Positions 36,326 through 47,475 of a stretch of 64,000 nt of DNA are shown in pieces (position 1 is the stretch's first letter; the number at the start of each line of letters is the position of its first letter). The DNA comes from Tanypteryx hageni (taxonomy: Eukaryota > Arthropoda > Insecta > Odonata > Petaluridae), in assembly GCA_028673005.1 (NCBI GenBank), contig CM054113.1:173444837-173508836 (forward strand). The letters run 5' to 3'. The translations under genes and the position numbers were made by a program. The notes beneath the pieces are model-generated. The model was not told where the DNA came from, made no database searches, and saw only the letters and a list, made by a program, of their open reading frames with translations.

Positions 36326-39300
36326 CTAAATACGTATTTCGAGAGCAATGCTCTCATCATCAGTAGCTGATGTGTAATGAGGGGTGGGAGTGTTGTAGGC
36401 AGTATTTATATGTTTATGTGCTGAAGTGAAAGGGAGGGAAAGAGGTTCAGCCATTACAAGGTACAGAGGTGAAAGGGGGATCGGGCCGCGGTCGTTGTTC
36501 ATAACGGAGTTTTTGTTTATGTATATGCTTTCGTATGCATCTAGTTTGTTTTGGTTGGTTACAGATTTTACAAGAGTTAGGTTTTCGATCGTGATTGGAT
36601 GGTGGTGTTCTTGGATATGTGTTGCTACACTAGAGTTGTTTAGTCTGTTGTGTTTAAAATGAGCTATGTGTTCTTTGAAGCATGTTTCTATCTTACGTTT
36701 TGTTTGTCCAATATATATTTTGTCACATCCTCCACAGGATATTTTGTATATGCCGGATTTGTGTAAAGAAGAAATTGTGTCTTTTGGGATGTGTAATAAG
36801 TTGGAGAGTTTATTGTCGTTAACAAATACTGTCTTATAATTGAATTTTGAGAAGATGTTTTGTAGTTTGTTGGTGAGCCCAGGAGCGAAGGGGATTTTAA
36901 TATACTTTGTGTCTGTGGGGGAAGTCTCAGTTAGTGTTTTGTGCATTTTTACATGGAGCCTATGTTTATGTTTATGCAGGATGTTTTCGATCATTTCAGA
37001 GTCGTATCCATTGGTTTTTGCACAGTTCTTAATATGTGTGAGTTCTTTACGGTAATCAGATAGGGAGAGAGGCTCGCGAAGAAGTCTATTGATCATGGGA
37101 TGAAAAGGGGCCAATTTATGTGAGATATGATGATTGGAATTAGATGAGATATATCTATCAGTGTGTGTTGTTTTTCGGTAAATATTGAATTTTAACTTGT
37201 TGTTGTGTCGTGTTAATAATAAGTCTAAGAAGGGTAGTGTGTTTTCTTTTTCTTTTTCGAGTGTGAATTTAATCGAGTCATATTGGTCATTTAGTTCTTG
37301 AAGGAAGTTAGTGATGTTGTATTTTGATTTGTCAAAAACCACGAATATGTCGTCAACGTATCTAAACCAAGTTTTAGGAAATATATGAATGTGGTTTTGC
37401 GGTGTTTTTCGAAATTAATCATGAATAAATTTGAAAGGAATGGTGACAGAGAATTTCCCATTGTTGTGCCCTGGTTTTGCTGGTATATGTTATTGTTTAT
37501 TTGAAAGAAATTTTGTTTCATGCAAAGGCGTGTTAATAGGATGTATTCATCGACTGATTTTTGTGGCAAGTTTTGTTCTTTGAGCCAGGATTCAAGGAAA
37601 TTTAGTGTTACTTCTATTGGTACGCTGGGAAAAAGGGACACAACATCGAACGAAACTAGAATTTCAGTGTTTTTGAGGGTTAAGTTTTTAACTTCATTGA
37701 TGAAATGGGTGTTATTTTTAATAAGCGACTCTTGAGTAAGAGGCCATTGTTTGAACTGTTCATTTAGCCATTGGGAAATTTTGTATGTAGGAGAGTTGAT
37801 GGCAGAGACAATAGGTCTGAGGGGGATATCATTTTTATGTATTTTTGGGAGGCAGTACATCCTAGGGATTATAGGGTTTGAGATATGAAGTTTGGTTTGA
37901 ATTTTTTTCGTGATTATTAAGGTACAAGTTTTTAAGGTGTTTTTTGTGTCTGTGATCATCTTGTTTAGGGGGTTCTTGGGAATTTTTGTGTAGGGTCTGC
38001 AGCATTTTCCTACTTTTGACAGTTTTTCGAGTTCCCCATCAGTTTTTCGTGTTCGCGAGAAGTTTTTGTGTTCGAACTCTTTCCAATGGCCAACTCCAGC
38101 AAATGACGACCCCTGCCTGCGATGCACCCTTTTTCGTGGGAAGCCTTCTTTTATAGCAACAGACATTAGCCCGGAAGAGGACACTAGTAGATCGACGGTA
38201 GAACCAATTAGCATTCGCGAGTGCAGCGCAATCTACCGGCACCCCACTGAGAACTGCATTAGTTGCGAGCCGACAACGTCGCCATGAGCAGAGCCAGTGA
38301 AGGAGAGGGAGAGAGCGAGATAAGACGGGAGAGAGAGCGAAGACGGCGGAGCAAACGCACCTGTGGGAAAGGTTATCTGCGAGTCGAACCCTTTTCCATA
38401 TCATTTGTGATTCCTCAAGTGGACATTTCTACTAAGTATTGTACTATATTTGTGCTTTGTATTATGTCACTGCAATATAATTGTTAGTACGTTTCGTGAC
38501 ATTTATCCAGTGTATGCTATTTGATTTGTGGTCGGCAGCAGCAGTGTCTCCGAGGGTATCGTATCGTTTAACTATTTTAAAATACTTTTAGTATTACGAG
38601 AGAATAATGTAAAATGAGACAGTTTCATCTCAGGTCCTTCTTTTAACATAGTATTGACCTTTTCATAGTATTTATGTTTTTCTATTATGACCACCGATTT
38701 TCCTTTGTCTGCCTTCAAATAAAAGCAGTTAGTTGTATAATGGTATTGTATTCTAGGTGGCAAACATGTTTTGTATTTCAGGTTTTGGAGAGAGATTCTG
38801 TTTGATTTGTAGTAAGGATGAGTTTCTAATAATATTATTTGTGTTTTTGGGCAATGATTTAACTGTGGATTCAATGTCTGCAATGAGGTCTTCCGTTGGA
38901 GGTTTCTTGTAAGGGAAGGTGTACTTGAGACCTTTTCCAAAATTGTGAGTTCCCCTTTGTGAAATTTTTTTCCAAAAGGTTGATTATATTACTGTTGGGT
39001 GGTTTGGTGTTCTTTTTTCCGTTTCGTGTTTTTGAGTTGATTAGGGCGTAAAGTTTTCTACGAAGTTTTATCGTTTTATTGTGGACTTTTTGTTGTATGA
39101 CTGTATGTATTTTGTTCATGTAGAGGTCCCAAATAGACAGGTTGAAGCCTGATAGATGTTTGTTAATTTTGAGATGCAGATTATATGCTTCTAATTCTAG
39201 AATTGCCTGTTTTCCATATAATTTTTTGAATTCCAGATCTATCCATTTTTGTTTAGCTGAAAGTATAGCTTTACATGCCATGTGATTTGTGGTGTTCGGA

Positions 39301-39431
39301 AAAATGTTAGTGAATTTTGGGAAGACTTTCTGAAATTGACAGTCTTTGAGGAATATAATATCGGCAGCAATAGTGTGAATTTGTGTTGAGAGTTTGTGGA
39401 ATCTGCTCAACTCCTTCGGCCGGAAAGCCAT
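36326..39431 (-). pseudogene. Penelope-like RT with GIY-YIG endonuclease, broken
   Basis: Reading right to left: MAFRPKELSRFH opens an N-terminal region; then KADKGKSVVIIEKHKYYE; RT motifs LPKIHKNDIPLRPIVS, VSFDVVSLFPSVP, QGTTMGNSLSPFLSNLFM; the catalytic YVDD at 37349-37360; then the thumb; finally GIYKISCGGCDKIYIGQTKR, the GIY-YIG endonuclease with the CGGC pair of the family. The product would copy the element RNA at a cleaved target. It is inactive: frameshifts near 38900 and near 37390 (just before YVDD) and a 592-bp insert at 38026-38617. Otherwise the sequence is well preserved, so the damage is recent. Confidence 0.95.
38026..38617 (-). mobile_element. 592-bp insert in the Penelope-like RT frame
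   Basis: GACAGTTT occurs at 38018-38025 and again at 38618-38625, flanking the insert. Removing 600 bp (insert plus one duplicate) rejoins the two minus-strand frames in phase (…MKLS to SKVGK…), strong evidence that the segment is an insertion with an 8-bp duplication. The ends do not form obvious inverted repeats. The left end has three imperfect 20-bp units starting AGTTTTT. On the minus strand TATAAAAG (38148-38155) looks like a promoter TATA box. The family is unknown to me. Confidence 0.75.
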
Positions 39432-39498
39432 GCTAATAAATAAGTAAAGATGGAGACTACGGTGAAATTGATGTTAAATAGAATTAACTCCTTGACCG

Positions 39499-39848
39499 TA
39501 TTTCCCTGTTTCTTTCCCCTTTTTTCCCTTACCTCTTGGCATGTACGTGTGCGTGTGTTTGTGGTTGCTTAGTAGGTCTTTGTCGTGGTAGTACTGACTC
39601 ACAAACCTTCTAGCAACGGTGTGATTTTTTGGGTCCCTGGCACAGAGTAATTTCTCGCAAACCTGGTACCATTTCCTTTCCACCTTTAGGATTAGTGCTT
39701 GTGTGATTGAGTGAGTGAATGTGTGAGTGACATCAGGTCCCTGGCGTGGAGTAACAACCCCTAAACCTGTAAGTTTATAATTTTTGTTGTCTTTTGCCTT
39801 TTCCTGCCTTTCCTCCCCCTTTTTCATTGTGTGTCTCTAATTTTGAAT
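39499..39848 (-). repeat. Penelope-like terminal copy, right
   Basis: Inverted partner of the left copy, with few differences (for example GATGTC for GATATC in the leading part). The high similarity indicates that both copies formed in the same or a recent event. Confidence 0.9.
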
Positions 39849-39927
39849 TTTATGGTCAAGGAGTTAATTCTATTTAACATCAATTTCGCCGTAGTCTCCA
39901 TCTTTACTTATTTATTTCGTTCTATGT

Positions 39928-41327
39928 CACGATTTTCAGAAATGAATAAAAAACGTTAATCAAGGACACTGTATTACAGTCTTAAGTAGTGCATTTGAAT
40001 TTTACCACTAATTACTCAACCAATTTTCCATTCTAAAAACTGCATAAATAGAGGCAGTGGTTGAAATCCAGAATACTCGAGTCACGAAATGGTTGATGGT
40101 TGAAGTTTTCTTGGGTCCTCAACTACATTCCAGCCATGAGGTTAATTTATTTTCAGAAAGGACAGCAGTTGCTACAAATTTATATTGGTGCTTTAACCAA
40201 GTTGCTTATCATTATTTAACTATGTAACCCTTTAATTTAAGCAAGGAGTCGTATTTACAAAAGATATCTTGAGTTGGGTTTAGGAATGTGTTTTCTCTCT
40301 GTTGTCACCATATCTTGGAGACATTGTGTGACGTTTCTGTTCACCAAAGGAAAGGAAAGCCTTTCTTATTGAAGCACTTTGTTGGATAGTTTGTAGGAGT
40401 AGCTAGATAAAACAATAAGCAATGTCTAATATCTGGTAGAGAATATATTTGAGTATCTGAAAAAATTCCAATTTTTGTGTCTGATAATACTATTAAATGA
40501 AACACTGATATTATTTTACAGGTGGAAACAACACACACAAAGTATTTAAGGTCTTGTGATTTTGAAACCACTGGGGGTACAGATAGCTTGGTCGAAAGTA
40601 TAGAAAGTTGAAGATATAGCAAATATGCATAACCTTTTAACATAAGTGAAATGTGATAAAAACTAATATTTAGTAGGAAAACAATTTTAAAAATATTTTA
40701 GCAATTTTTTAAATCCCAGCTTAATGTTTTAGAATTGGTATTCATATTTTTAAATTATAATGAAAATATTTTTTACAGACTTTGAAGCCAGAAATTCTTT
40801 TTTCTTATGTTTTTATCATCTATTATATTTCATTGAACCATAAATATCTGCTTTTAGGACTCTGTGAGGTTTTTGTCTCAAATGCTATCAAACTTCATTG
40901 CTCCCATAAAATATTTATGATTAGTTATGTTCTCATAATATTAGCAATATGTATTTATGTATTTTAGTTCATTGTAATTTGATTTTAGTTTCTCACTGGG
41001 AAAATATATTCAAAGGATTCTTAAGCCAAGTGTAGCACATGCACTTAATTGTGTTTTAAATAAAAATATTATCTGCAATATAAATTTCAACAAAATTTCG
41101 GAAAGATATTTGTATTCTTAATTCATATTTGGTAATTTATGATCTTCTGAACCATTTAGGAAAATATTAGTGTTATATTATGCTTTATATCATTAGCTTA
41201 AACGGTCTAAAGAAAAATAATTCAGAATACATTCCTGCTGTATTATGATAAATGGTTCCAGTTTATGTAAAGAAATGACACTATTTCATATTGCTTTACT
41301 GATAAATTATTTCTTACACTCTGTAAG
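39928..41327. other. Appl intron, nothing recognised
   Basis: AT-rich intron sequence with no exon or element boundary seen. It ends at the acceptor CTGTAAG before 41328. Confidence 0.5.
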
Positions 41328-41488
41328 GTTCCCTGATTTGGCCACTAAAATTCACTCCTTGATGGAAGACTACATCCAGGCTCTCCGTTCCAAGGATGAA
41401 ACTCCAGGATCACTTCTTACCATGACCAGGGATGCTGAAGCAGCTATTCTCGACAAGTACAGGGCAGAGTATGCCGCCAAGCAGGAAG
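41328..41488 (+). CDS. Appl: Appl exon: end of E2 domain
   Basis: The first base G completes the Arg codon split across the 10.7 kb intron. Then come FPDLATKIHSLMEDYIQALRS and AEAAILDKYRAEYAAKQE, the last helices of E2. The exon ends in phase 1 (donor GTAAAT). The acceptor TCTGTAAG has a poor last position (AAG rather than CAG/TAG), but frame and homology leave no alternative. The following exon continues the charged helix. Confidence 0.96.
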
Positions 41489-41629
41489 GTAAATAACTAT
41501 TTAATTTGAAGTTTAATAAGAAACCTTAGCTTAAAGCTTGTGTCAGTTAAATGACGTGGAAATTTAAAGCTTTGATTGCTTCAGGGCTCCATTATTACTA
41601 GGCTAATGATTTAAGTTTTAACTTTATAG
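41489..41629. other. Appl intron, phase 1, 141 bp
   Basis: The shortest intron of the gene in this window, with donor GTAAAT and acceptor CTTTATAG. Confidence 0.95.
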
Positions 41630-42075
41630 AGAAAGAGAGACAGCGTCAGCTAGAGAAGGAGCGGAAGGAGCAAAGGAAACGAGAGCGCATGGAATTGCGA
41701 GAGGAGAAGCGTAGGGTTGAGGCAGCTCTGGGAAAGAAGCTTGGACGTGGACAGTTTGACCCCGAGACAATGGAAGACGAAACAGCTGGAATTGGCAACG
41801 ATGCCGAGAACATGGTGGCCGGTGCCTCTGCAGCACCCTCTGTTTCCCCATCCCCTGCAGTCGGAGCACGGCGACCTGGTCTAGGACGCCAGTCTGATGC
41901 GGATGAAGGAATGGATGAAGAAGATGAAGATGGTGGAGATGAGGAAGATGAAGAGGAAGAGGATGATGAGGGAGAAGAGGAGAGTCCTGAAGAGGATGGT
42001 CCAGTGCGTCCACATCGATTGGAGACGGTCAGGGTGGCACATGTGCAGTCTCATGATGTTAGCCACGGAGAACCA
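41630..42075 (+). CDS. Appl: Appl exon: charged helix and second acidic linker
   Basis: Two bases complete a Glu codon; 148 codons follow and the exon ends in phase 0 before GTGAGT. The protein starts with a K/E/R-rich helix (EKERQRQLEKERKEQRKRER), then a Pro/Ala/Ser-rich part, then a second acidic run of about 45 residues dominated by D and E (from about 41885 to 42000). It ends RPHRLETVRVAHVQSHDVSHGEP, the juxtamembrane region. Family members are cleaved by secretases near here. No vertebrate A-beta sequence is present, as expected in an insect. The post-E2 acidic run is more extended than I recall for fly Appl. Confidence 0.96.
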
Positions 42076-42779
42076 GTGAGTCAAAGATAGGCTGAAGTTT
42101 TTCAGCTCCTTTCTTGGAAATGGCAATATGATCTTCTCAGTCTCCTGTATTTTATATATAGTTTAAGATATTTGGCTCATAAACAAACTTCAATCCATAT
42201 TTATATAATTTAATAAAATGCTTTAAAGCTATTAAAAAATTTTATTAGAAGTAACACATATACATATAAATGAATGCTCATATTTTTCTTCTCTTTGGTG
42301 AACAGAAAATGGACATTTTCTGTCTGGAAATCTCATTAAATGTGCAATATTTTTAATAGTCATTTTGTCTTATTTTGAAATGTCACATTTAAAAAAAAAT
42401 AATTTTAAAACAACAATCGGTATATCAGTTATTTCTTTTGATACTGAATTTGTCCGCCATTCTTTTAATTATTCATCTTTAAAAGGAGCCATAAAAACTC
42501 AATATGGAAATATATTGCTGTTTAGATGTTCTTCATTGATAGTAGAGTTCATTATTAAAAATAGTCATATAAATAAGAGATTATTGAAACTGCTGAATTG
42601 AATTAAATGTATATTTTCATAACTTAAAAACCATAGGTAAGTGCTTTTTGTAAATCTCCTTGACTGCTTCTTTAAAAGGTCAAAAAGATTTTTGTTTGAA
42701 ATTTTTAAATAATGACAATCCCATGTAACTATTTTTTTATATTTTGCAAGCATCCTGAAAATTGAAACTTGTGTACACA
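42076..42779. other. Appl intron, nothing recognised
   Basis: AT-rich start of the 6.9 kb phase-0 intron. Confidence 0.6.
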
Positions 42780-43460
42780 AATTAATGCAATCTTTCTGCA
42801 TGCAGCTAAAGTTATTCTCAGGATTTTGAATGGGAGGTTAGAAGCAAAAGCTAATAGCTATGTATGTGTAGACCAGTTTGGATTTCGGAAAGGTCATGGC
42901 ACTAAGGATACCAAAGGGGTGATAAGGACATGGGTAGAAAGAAACATTTAATAAAACAGGATGTTTTTGTATGCTTTGTGTAGCTTTCAGAAAGATCTTT
43001 GATCGAGTTTTATGGCCTAAGCTAATGGAGGTGCTAAGGAAAATATGGGAGAATTGGTGAGACAGACGCTTAATCAGAAATCTGCATTTGAGCCAGACTG
43101 CACCAGTAATGGTAACAGAGGGAGAATCAGATTGGGCAATGCTAGGAAGAGACATGAGATGGCTGTCCAATTTCACCAGCACTGTTTAATATTTATGCGG
43201 ATGATAAGGTAGGCATGGGAAGATGAAGAAACAGGAATAAAAGTGGAAGGGAGCCAGTTAGATATGCAGATGACAAAGCATTAGGGAGTAATTCTGAAAG
43301 TGTCCTTCTGATGTTCGTTAGTTCCTTAAATGAAAAGGCGAAGGCATTTGGGGTGAAAATTAATTAGAAGAAAACAAAAGTCCTTAGATTTTCCAAAAGT
43401 GAAGATTTCCAGGCCAATGTTTCAATGTTACAGTGGATGAGGAAGTCTGGAACAGATGGA
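42780..43460 (+). pseudogene. LINE reverse transcriptase fragment, degenerate
   Basis: Broken frames read in order LNGRLEAKANSYVCVDQFGFRKGHGT, then a shifted piece with FQKxFD-like text near 42985, then VRYADDKALG near 43260 and EKAKAFGVKIN near 43335. FGFRKG and YADD are RT motifs of RTE/I-type LINEs. Multiple stops and frameshifts show an old copy lacking endonuclease and 3' end. Confidence 0.8.
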
Positions 43461-43479
43461 ATTTTTTACTTACCATAAT

Positions 43480-43960
43480 TTTCCGTTTATAATGTGCATT
43501 TTTTCACGAAAAATAGACAAAAAGTAAGGGTGTAGACCGTAACAAATGCATACAAATTTTTTCAGTAGGAAAATAATTGATATTTTTTAACATATTTTTA
43601 CGATTAAATTGTACTTTTCATTGCATTTCAATAACATTCCTTTAAAAATTGCTTTTCAAAACAAAAATAAGAATAATCATTTACATACTTTTAGCTGCCA
43701 TCATCACTAAAGCCTCTGAATTCATTATCACTGACCTCACTTTTCTCAAATGGTTCATCAGCAATCTTGTGTTCTCTCTCATCGTCTGCATAAATGGCAT
43801 CACTGCAAATATTGTCTTAATCCTCCCTGTCTACTTCTGCAAAATCATCATCTCAAATGAAGTCATCTTCAGAACCATCCACGGCGTTTGTGAGGCAACA
43901 CTTTTTAAAGCCATGCTTAATCAGCGATAGATCAATTGCATCTTAGGACTCTTTGATCCA
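43480..43960 (-). pseudogene. pogo/Tigger-type transposase C-terminal fragment
   Basis: On the minus strand a frame near 43920-43870 reads HGFKKCCLTNAVDGSEDDFI, matching the 'FKKCGI.NA.DG.EDD' block at the C-terminus of pogo-like DDE transposases. A terminal-repeat-like sequence (TTTATAATGTGCATTTTTTC) lies at about 43490. A stop and a frameshift follow. The hydrophobic + strand frame 43649-43930 is the shadow of this relic. Confidence 0.75.
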
Positions 43961-44116
43961 TGGAGTAATAAGTAATATGTCGGGTTTTTTGGGTTATAAA
44001 GAAATGTGCGCCAGCATAAAGCCACTTCTTCCACTTCCGACGTACCTGCACTTTAAATGGTCGGTTGCAATAGCAGGGTGTAGCTCTTAAAAATGTATTA
44101 TGAATTATGACATAGG

Positions 44117-44250
44117 CTGTTGATCTCCAATTTTCATGAAATGATTAGGAAAACCAGATGTGCATTTAGGCTACAATGGAGGTGCATAGTAGGTGTGATG
44201 CACATTCGGTTTCCCCAACCATTTAATGGCATTTGGAGATGCATAGTCTA
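44117..44250. repeat. Foldback element, same family as 4355-4553
   Basis: The arm at about 44117-44177 pairs with 44195-44250. The core words AAAACCA, TGTGCATTTAGG and TCTCCAA are shared with the better-preserved copy near position 4400. This copy is older and shorter. Confidence 0.65.
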
Positions 44251-44707
44251 TTTATTGGATTCCAGTCATACCGTATCTTCCTGAATATAAGGCGATGTTT
44301 TTTGTCAAAATCTATCATGAAAAAATCACCCCTCTGCTTAAATGCGAGTCCGGAGTTAGGTTGGGGTTAGGGTTAAGTCTCGTAGCCACCCATAGATGGT
44401 AGCACGTCTCTCATTGCCGTCACGTTCAAATGATAGCACATACTATATTTTTCATAAAATAAATATTTGACCTACGATGAATATTAATGAATAAATAATA
44501 AAGCTAGAATATTGAATTTAGTATTACCTGTGTTTTGTTACTCGTTTCCTATTCTTTCATTTCTAAATGCTATTGGATATTTGCTTTCGTTTCTCATGGC
44601 TATACATATGTATCATTAAGAATATTTAGCAGTTTGTATTATCTTTCATTATCCATTAAAAGAAGTTCCTATTAGTTTTACTTGGCTATTGTAGTTGTTG
44701 TTATAGC

Positions 44708-45227
44708 CAGTGCCGTAACTAGGGCGGGGCAAGCAAGGCATCTGCCCCGGGTGCAACAAAGAAGGGGCGCAAAAATTGTTAATTGCAAGTTGCACGAGGT
44801 TGCATGGCACAATGATGGACGATTTCTCTAGTATACTTGTTCCAGACATTACACATTGTAAGTCCCCTAAAAAAACAAACTAAATGATTTAAAGAATTTT
44901 ATTATTTTCTTATATCTTCCACTAAAATTACAGATGCATGGGGGTATGTGTGATAGTGGCCATGTGGTCCCTCCAGGGACCAGCGTGGCTCCTGCTAATT
45001 CTGGCCGGATTTGCTTCGATAGGCTAAACACGTTATTGTGAGAACAACGTATAAAGTTTCTCCCTAAACTACTATTTTAAAAATTACATCATTTATAGTT
45101 TATTTTCATTTATTAATTGTTCACCCAAAATCCATATAGTAAATAAAAACAGGCATTAGAGAGTTTTTTATGAAGGGGCAAATTTGGTAGTTTGCCCCGG
45201 GTACTAAAATAGTTAGTTACGGCGCTG
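44708..45227. mobile_element. Non-autonomous hAT element, 520 bp
   Basis: The left end CAGTGCCGTAACTAG and the right end (reverse complement CAGCGCCGTAACTAA) are hAT-type inverted repeats. The flanking 8-mers GTTATAGC (44700-44707) and GATATAGC (45228-45235) differ by one base. Subterminal GCCCCGGGT occurs near both ends. No coding capacity. Confidence 0.88.
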
Positions 45228-45399
45228 GATATAGCCATTGTAATGTTTGTATGCATGTAAAAACCTCATTCATGGAATCTATTAAAATTGTGTACATTGA
45301 CTACGTAGAAGATTATGCAAAATGTGATGATGGCATTTGATGCTCAACTGTTTCAATTTCAGTAAAACTTTACATGGGACATACCACCCCATTATAATA

Positions 45400-46355
45400 A
45401 AAGGCTGTTTGTCCATTGGTCGATCCATGTCACGCTCTTAAAACATAAATAACTCAATCAAATATGCAGATATAAACTTGAAATTTGGCAGAGATAATCT
45501 ATTCTGATATAAAAATGCTGTGCCCAAAGAAAATCTATAAAAAACGTCCAAAGTTTGACTCCAGGGGATGATTTGCATTCCCCATAAGATAACACGTAAA
45601 AATTGGCTTTTAGACGTGCAGGCTTGTCTTCTTTTAGACATTAAAATTAGAAAAAGTGACTCACAACCTTTAGATCTGGACCATTTTAAATAAAAATTAC
45701 AAGGCTTCTTATTCTGTTCATCATTTATCGTCTACAGTTCAAAATTCCTCATGATAAACATTTAATTCACATATTTTGGAGAAATCTTGCCATTTTAATG
45801 GAATGTTGCCTTGCCTACCAATTACATTTAAACCTCGGAATCCTATTGTTATTTCAATCCTTATGGGTGAAAGCATGCTTGGAATGCTTTTAATATGAGA
45901 TAGAGAAGGAAGGAGAGGGATATGATTTTCATAGCAATCAATGTAACTAACATTCGTTGCATTATTTATGAGAAGGAATACATAAAGAGCTGAAATACTA
46001 TTCAAAAAGATTAAAAATCATAATAATGAGCTAAATTCAATATTAATGAAATGAAAATGGTATGGAAATCTGAGGTATTTGCTGGACGTTTTCATAAACA
46101 AACCGAGCATGTAAGGTATTTATAGAGTGGATTATTTGGCGATAGGTTATGGGAGTGAGGTAGAAGAATGGAGGTCTTGAGGACGGTGTGGGAAATGGGG
46201 AGAGAAAGATAGGTTTAAAAGAATCAAAGAATCAGAAAAATTAATAAAAGGCTATGTTGTCCATTGGTGGGTCAGAATGAGTGTAAAGTTATTAAAATGT
46301 GAATAACTCGATCAAGGATGCAGATAGAAAATTGAAATTTGGCAGAAATTAATAT
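45400..46355. repeat. Two related short repeats
   Basis: The text around 45400-45500 (AAAGGCTGTTTGTCCATTGG … GAAATTTGGCAGAGATAAT) recurs around 46250-46355 with mismatches. They are probably ends of a decayed transposon family in direct orientation. Nothing recognised between them. Confidence 0.6.
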
Positions 46356-46659
46356 AGTGAGCTAATGAGAATTTCTTTATTTATGGTTGACATGGTAATT
46401 TAAGAAATAAATGTACATTTGTGGCGCTATTTTGAGGGGAAATATATTAAACTTTCTCTGAATAAAATTTATAAATTTTAATTTAATGAAACAATATTTT
46501 ATGTTGACTCAAAACTCAAAAATATATAGTTCACATTATACATAATATGTTCCAGAAAGTATAAAATAATTTTGGCAATCTAAAGTTGCTAAGCGTAAAG
46601 TTGAACAAATAAAGATTCTTTTTGTATGTAAGATTTTTATTTACATATATCATGTTGAG

Positions 46660-46870
46660 AGAGAAAGGGGAGGAGAAAGGGAGGAGGATGGGAGGAAGAG
46701 GGAGGATGGGAAGAAGAGAGGGTGAAGAATAGGTGTGAGAGAGGGATGGAGAATAGGACGAAGGAAGAGAAAGGGAAAATAGGAGGGAGAGAGAGGATTA
46801 TGGGAGAGGGAGGGAAGAGAGGATTATGGGAGAGGGAGGGAAGAGAATGGGAGGAAGGGAGGAAGAATGG
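46660..46870. repeat. GA-rich simple sequence
   Basis: A purine-rich run of GGGAGGA / GAGAGAG units. The frames on either strand here are composition artefacts. Confidence 0.85.
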
Positions 46871-46894
46871 GAGGTACCTTAATTTTAATATAAT

Positions 46895-47475
46895 ACAAGT
46901 GAAGATATAAAAATGAATTTTTATAACCAACTTTTATATAGTTAATACTTTAATATGAATAAACTTGGTAAGATAATTATGATAACCTTTTTGCTTGCAT
47001 GGGCGTAAAAATTTATTTGTTATGTGGCAAATCGATTCGGGTCTGGTTACAAGTGAACTGCGAGCGTGGCAAAAACGTCAAAATAAAATGAAAAGCCTCG
47101 CGTTGCAATGCAAAGGGCATCCAAAAAATATCCGAATTGGGAATCTGTACGTTCAGCAGGATGAGGAATTGATTCATTCAATCCATACTCTCCCCTAACG
47201 ACCGCGTCTTCCTTTCTAACACAAAAAAATTAAGGAGTTTTCGTTAACATTATGCAGTTGGGATTTATCGTCGGCACGTATTTCCGATTCTACTTATGAA
47301 ATATGCTTGCCGATAAGGCAATTCGCACATCCGCTCGAGTGCATCCATCGTCTGAATAGTAAAAACAAGTGAAGATATAAAAATGAATTTTTATAACCAG
47401 CTTTTATATATTTAATACTTTAATATGAATAAACTCTATAATATAATTATGATAACCTTTCTGCTTGCATGGGCG
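46895..47475. repeat. 111-bp direct repeats bracketing about 360 bp
   Basis: 46895-47005 (ACAAGTGAAGATATAAAAAT … GCATGGGCG) recurs at 47365-47475 in the same orientation with about 90 percent identity. The sequence between them is GC-richer than the surrounding intron. The arrangement could be a tandem segmental duplication or the short terminal repeats of an unknown element. No coding motif was seen between the copies. Confidence 0.85.

Larger units (their letters stand above)
35806..39918 (-). mobile_element. Penelope-like retroelement, about 4.1 kb
   Basis: The body lies on the minus strand and encodes the N-terminal region, reverse transcriptase and C-terminal GIY-YIG endonuclease described in the pseudogene entry. 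The ends carry inverted copies of one another: about 35811-36158 and 39499-39848. The word GTTCTATGT directly outside both ends (35797-35805 and 39919-39927) is a plausible 9-bp target duplication. A further 60-bp inverted pair (about 39432-39495 and 39852-39913) sits at the 5' side of the element. Penelope-like elements prime on a nicked or exposed 3' end and are known for irregular, partly inverted terminal copies, as here. Confidence 0.85.

Noticed and set aside
36840..37735. Plus-strand frames with Cys- and Leu-rich text inside 36426-37735
   Set aside because: Antisense of the Penelope-like RT and endonuclease.
41624..42126. Minus-strand frames opposite the second acidic exon
   Set aside because: Antisense of GAA/GAG/GAT codons of Appl.
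43649..43930. Hydrophobic + strand frame resembling a membrane protein
   Set aside because: The minus strand carries a recognisable pogo transposase C-terminus; the hydrophobic frame is its shadow.
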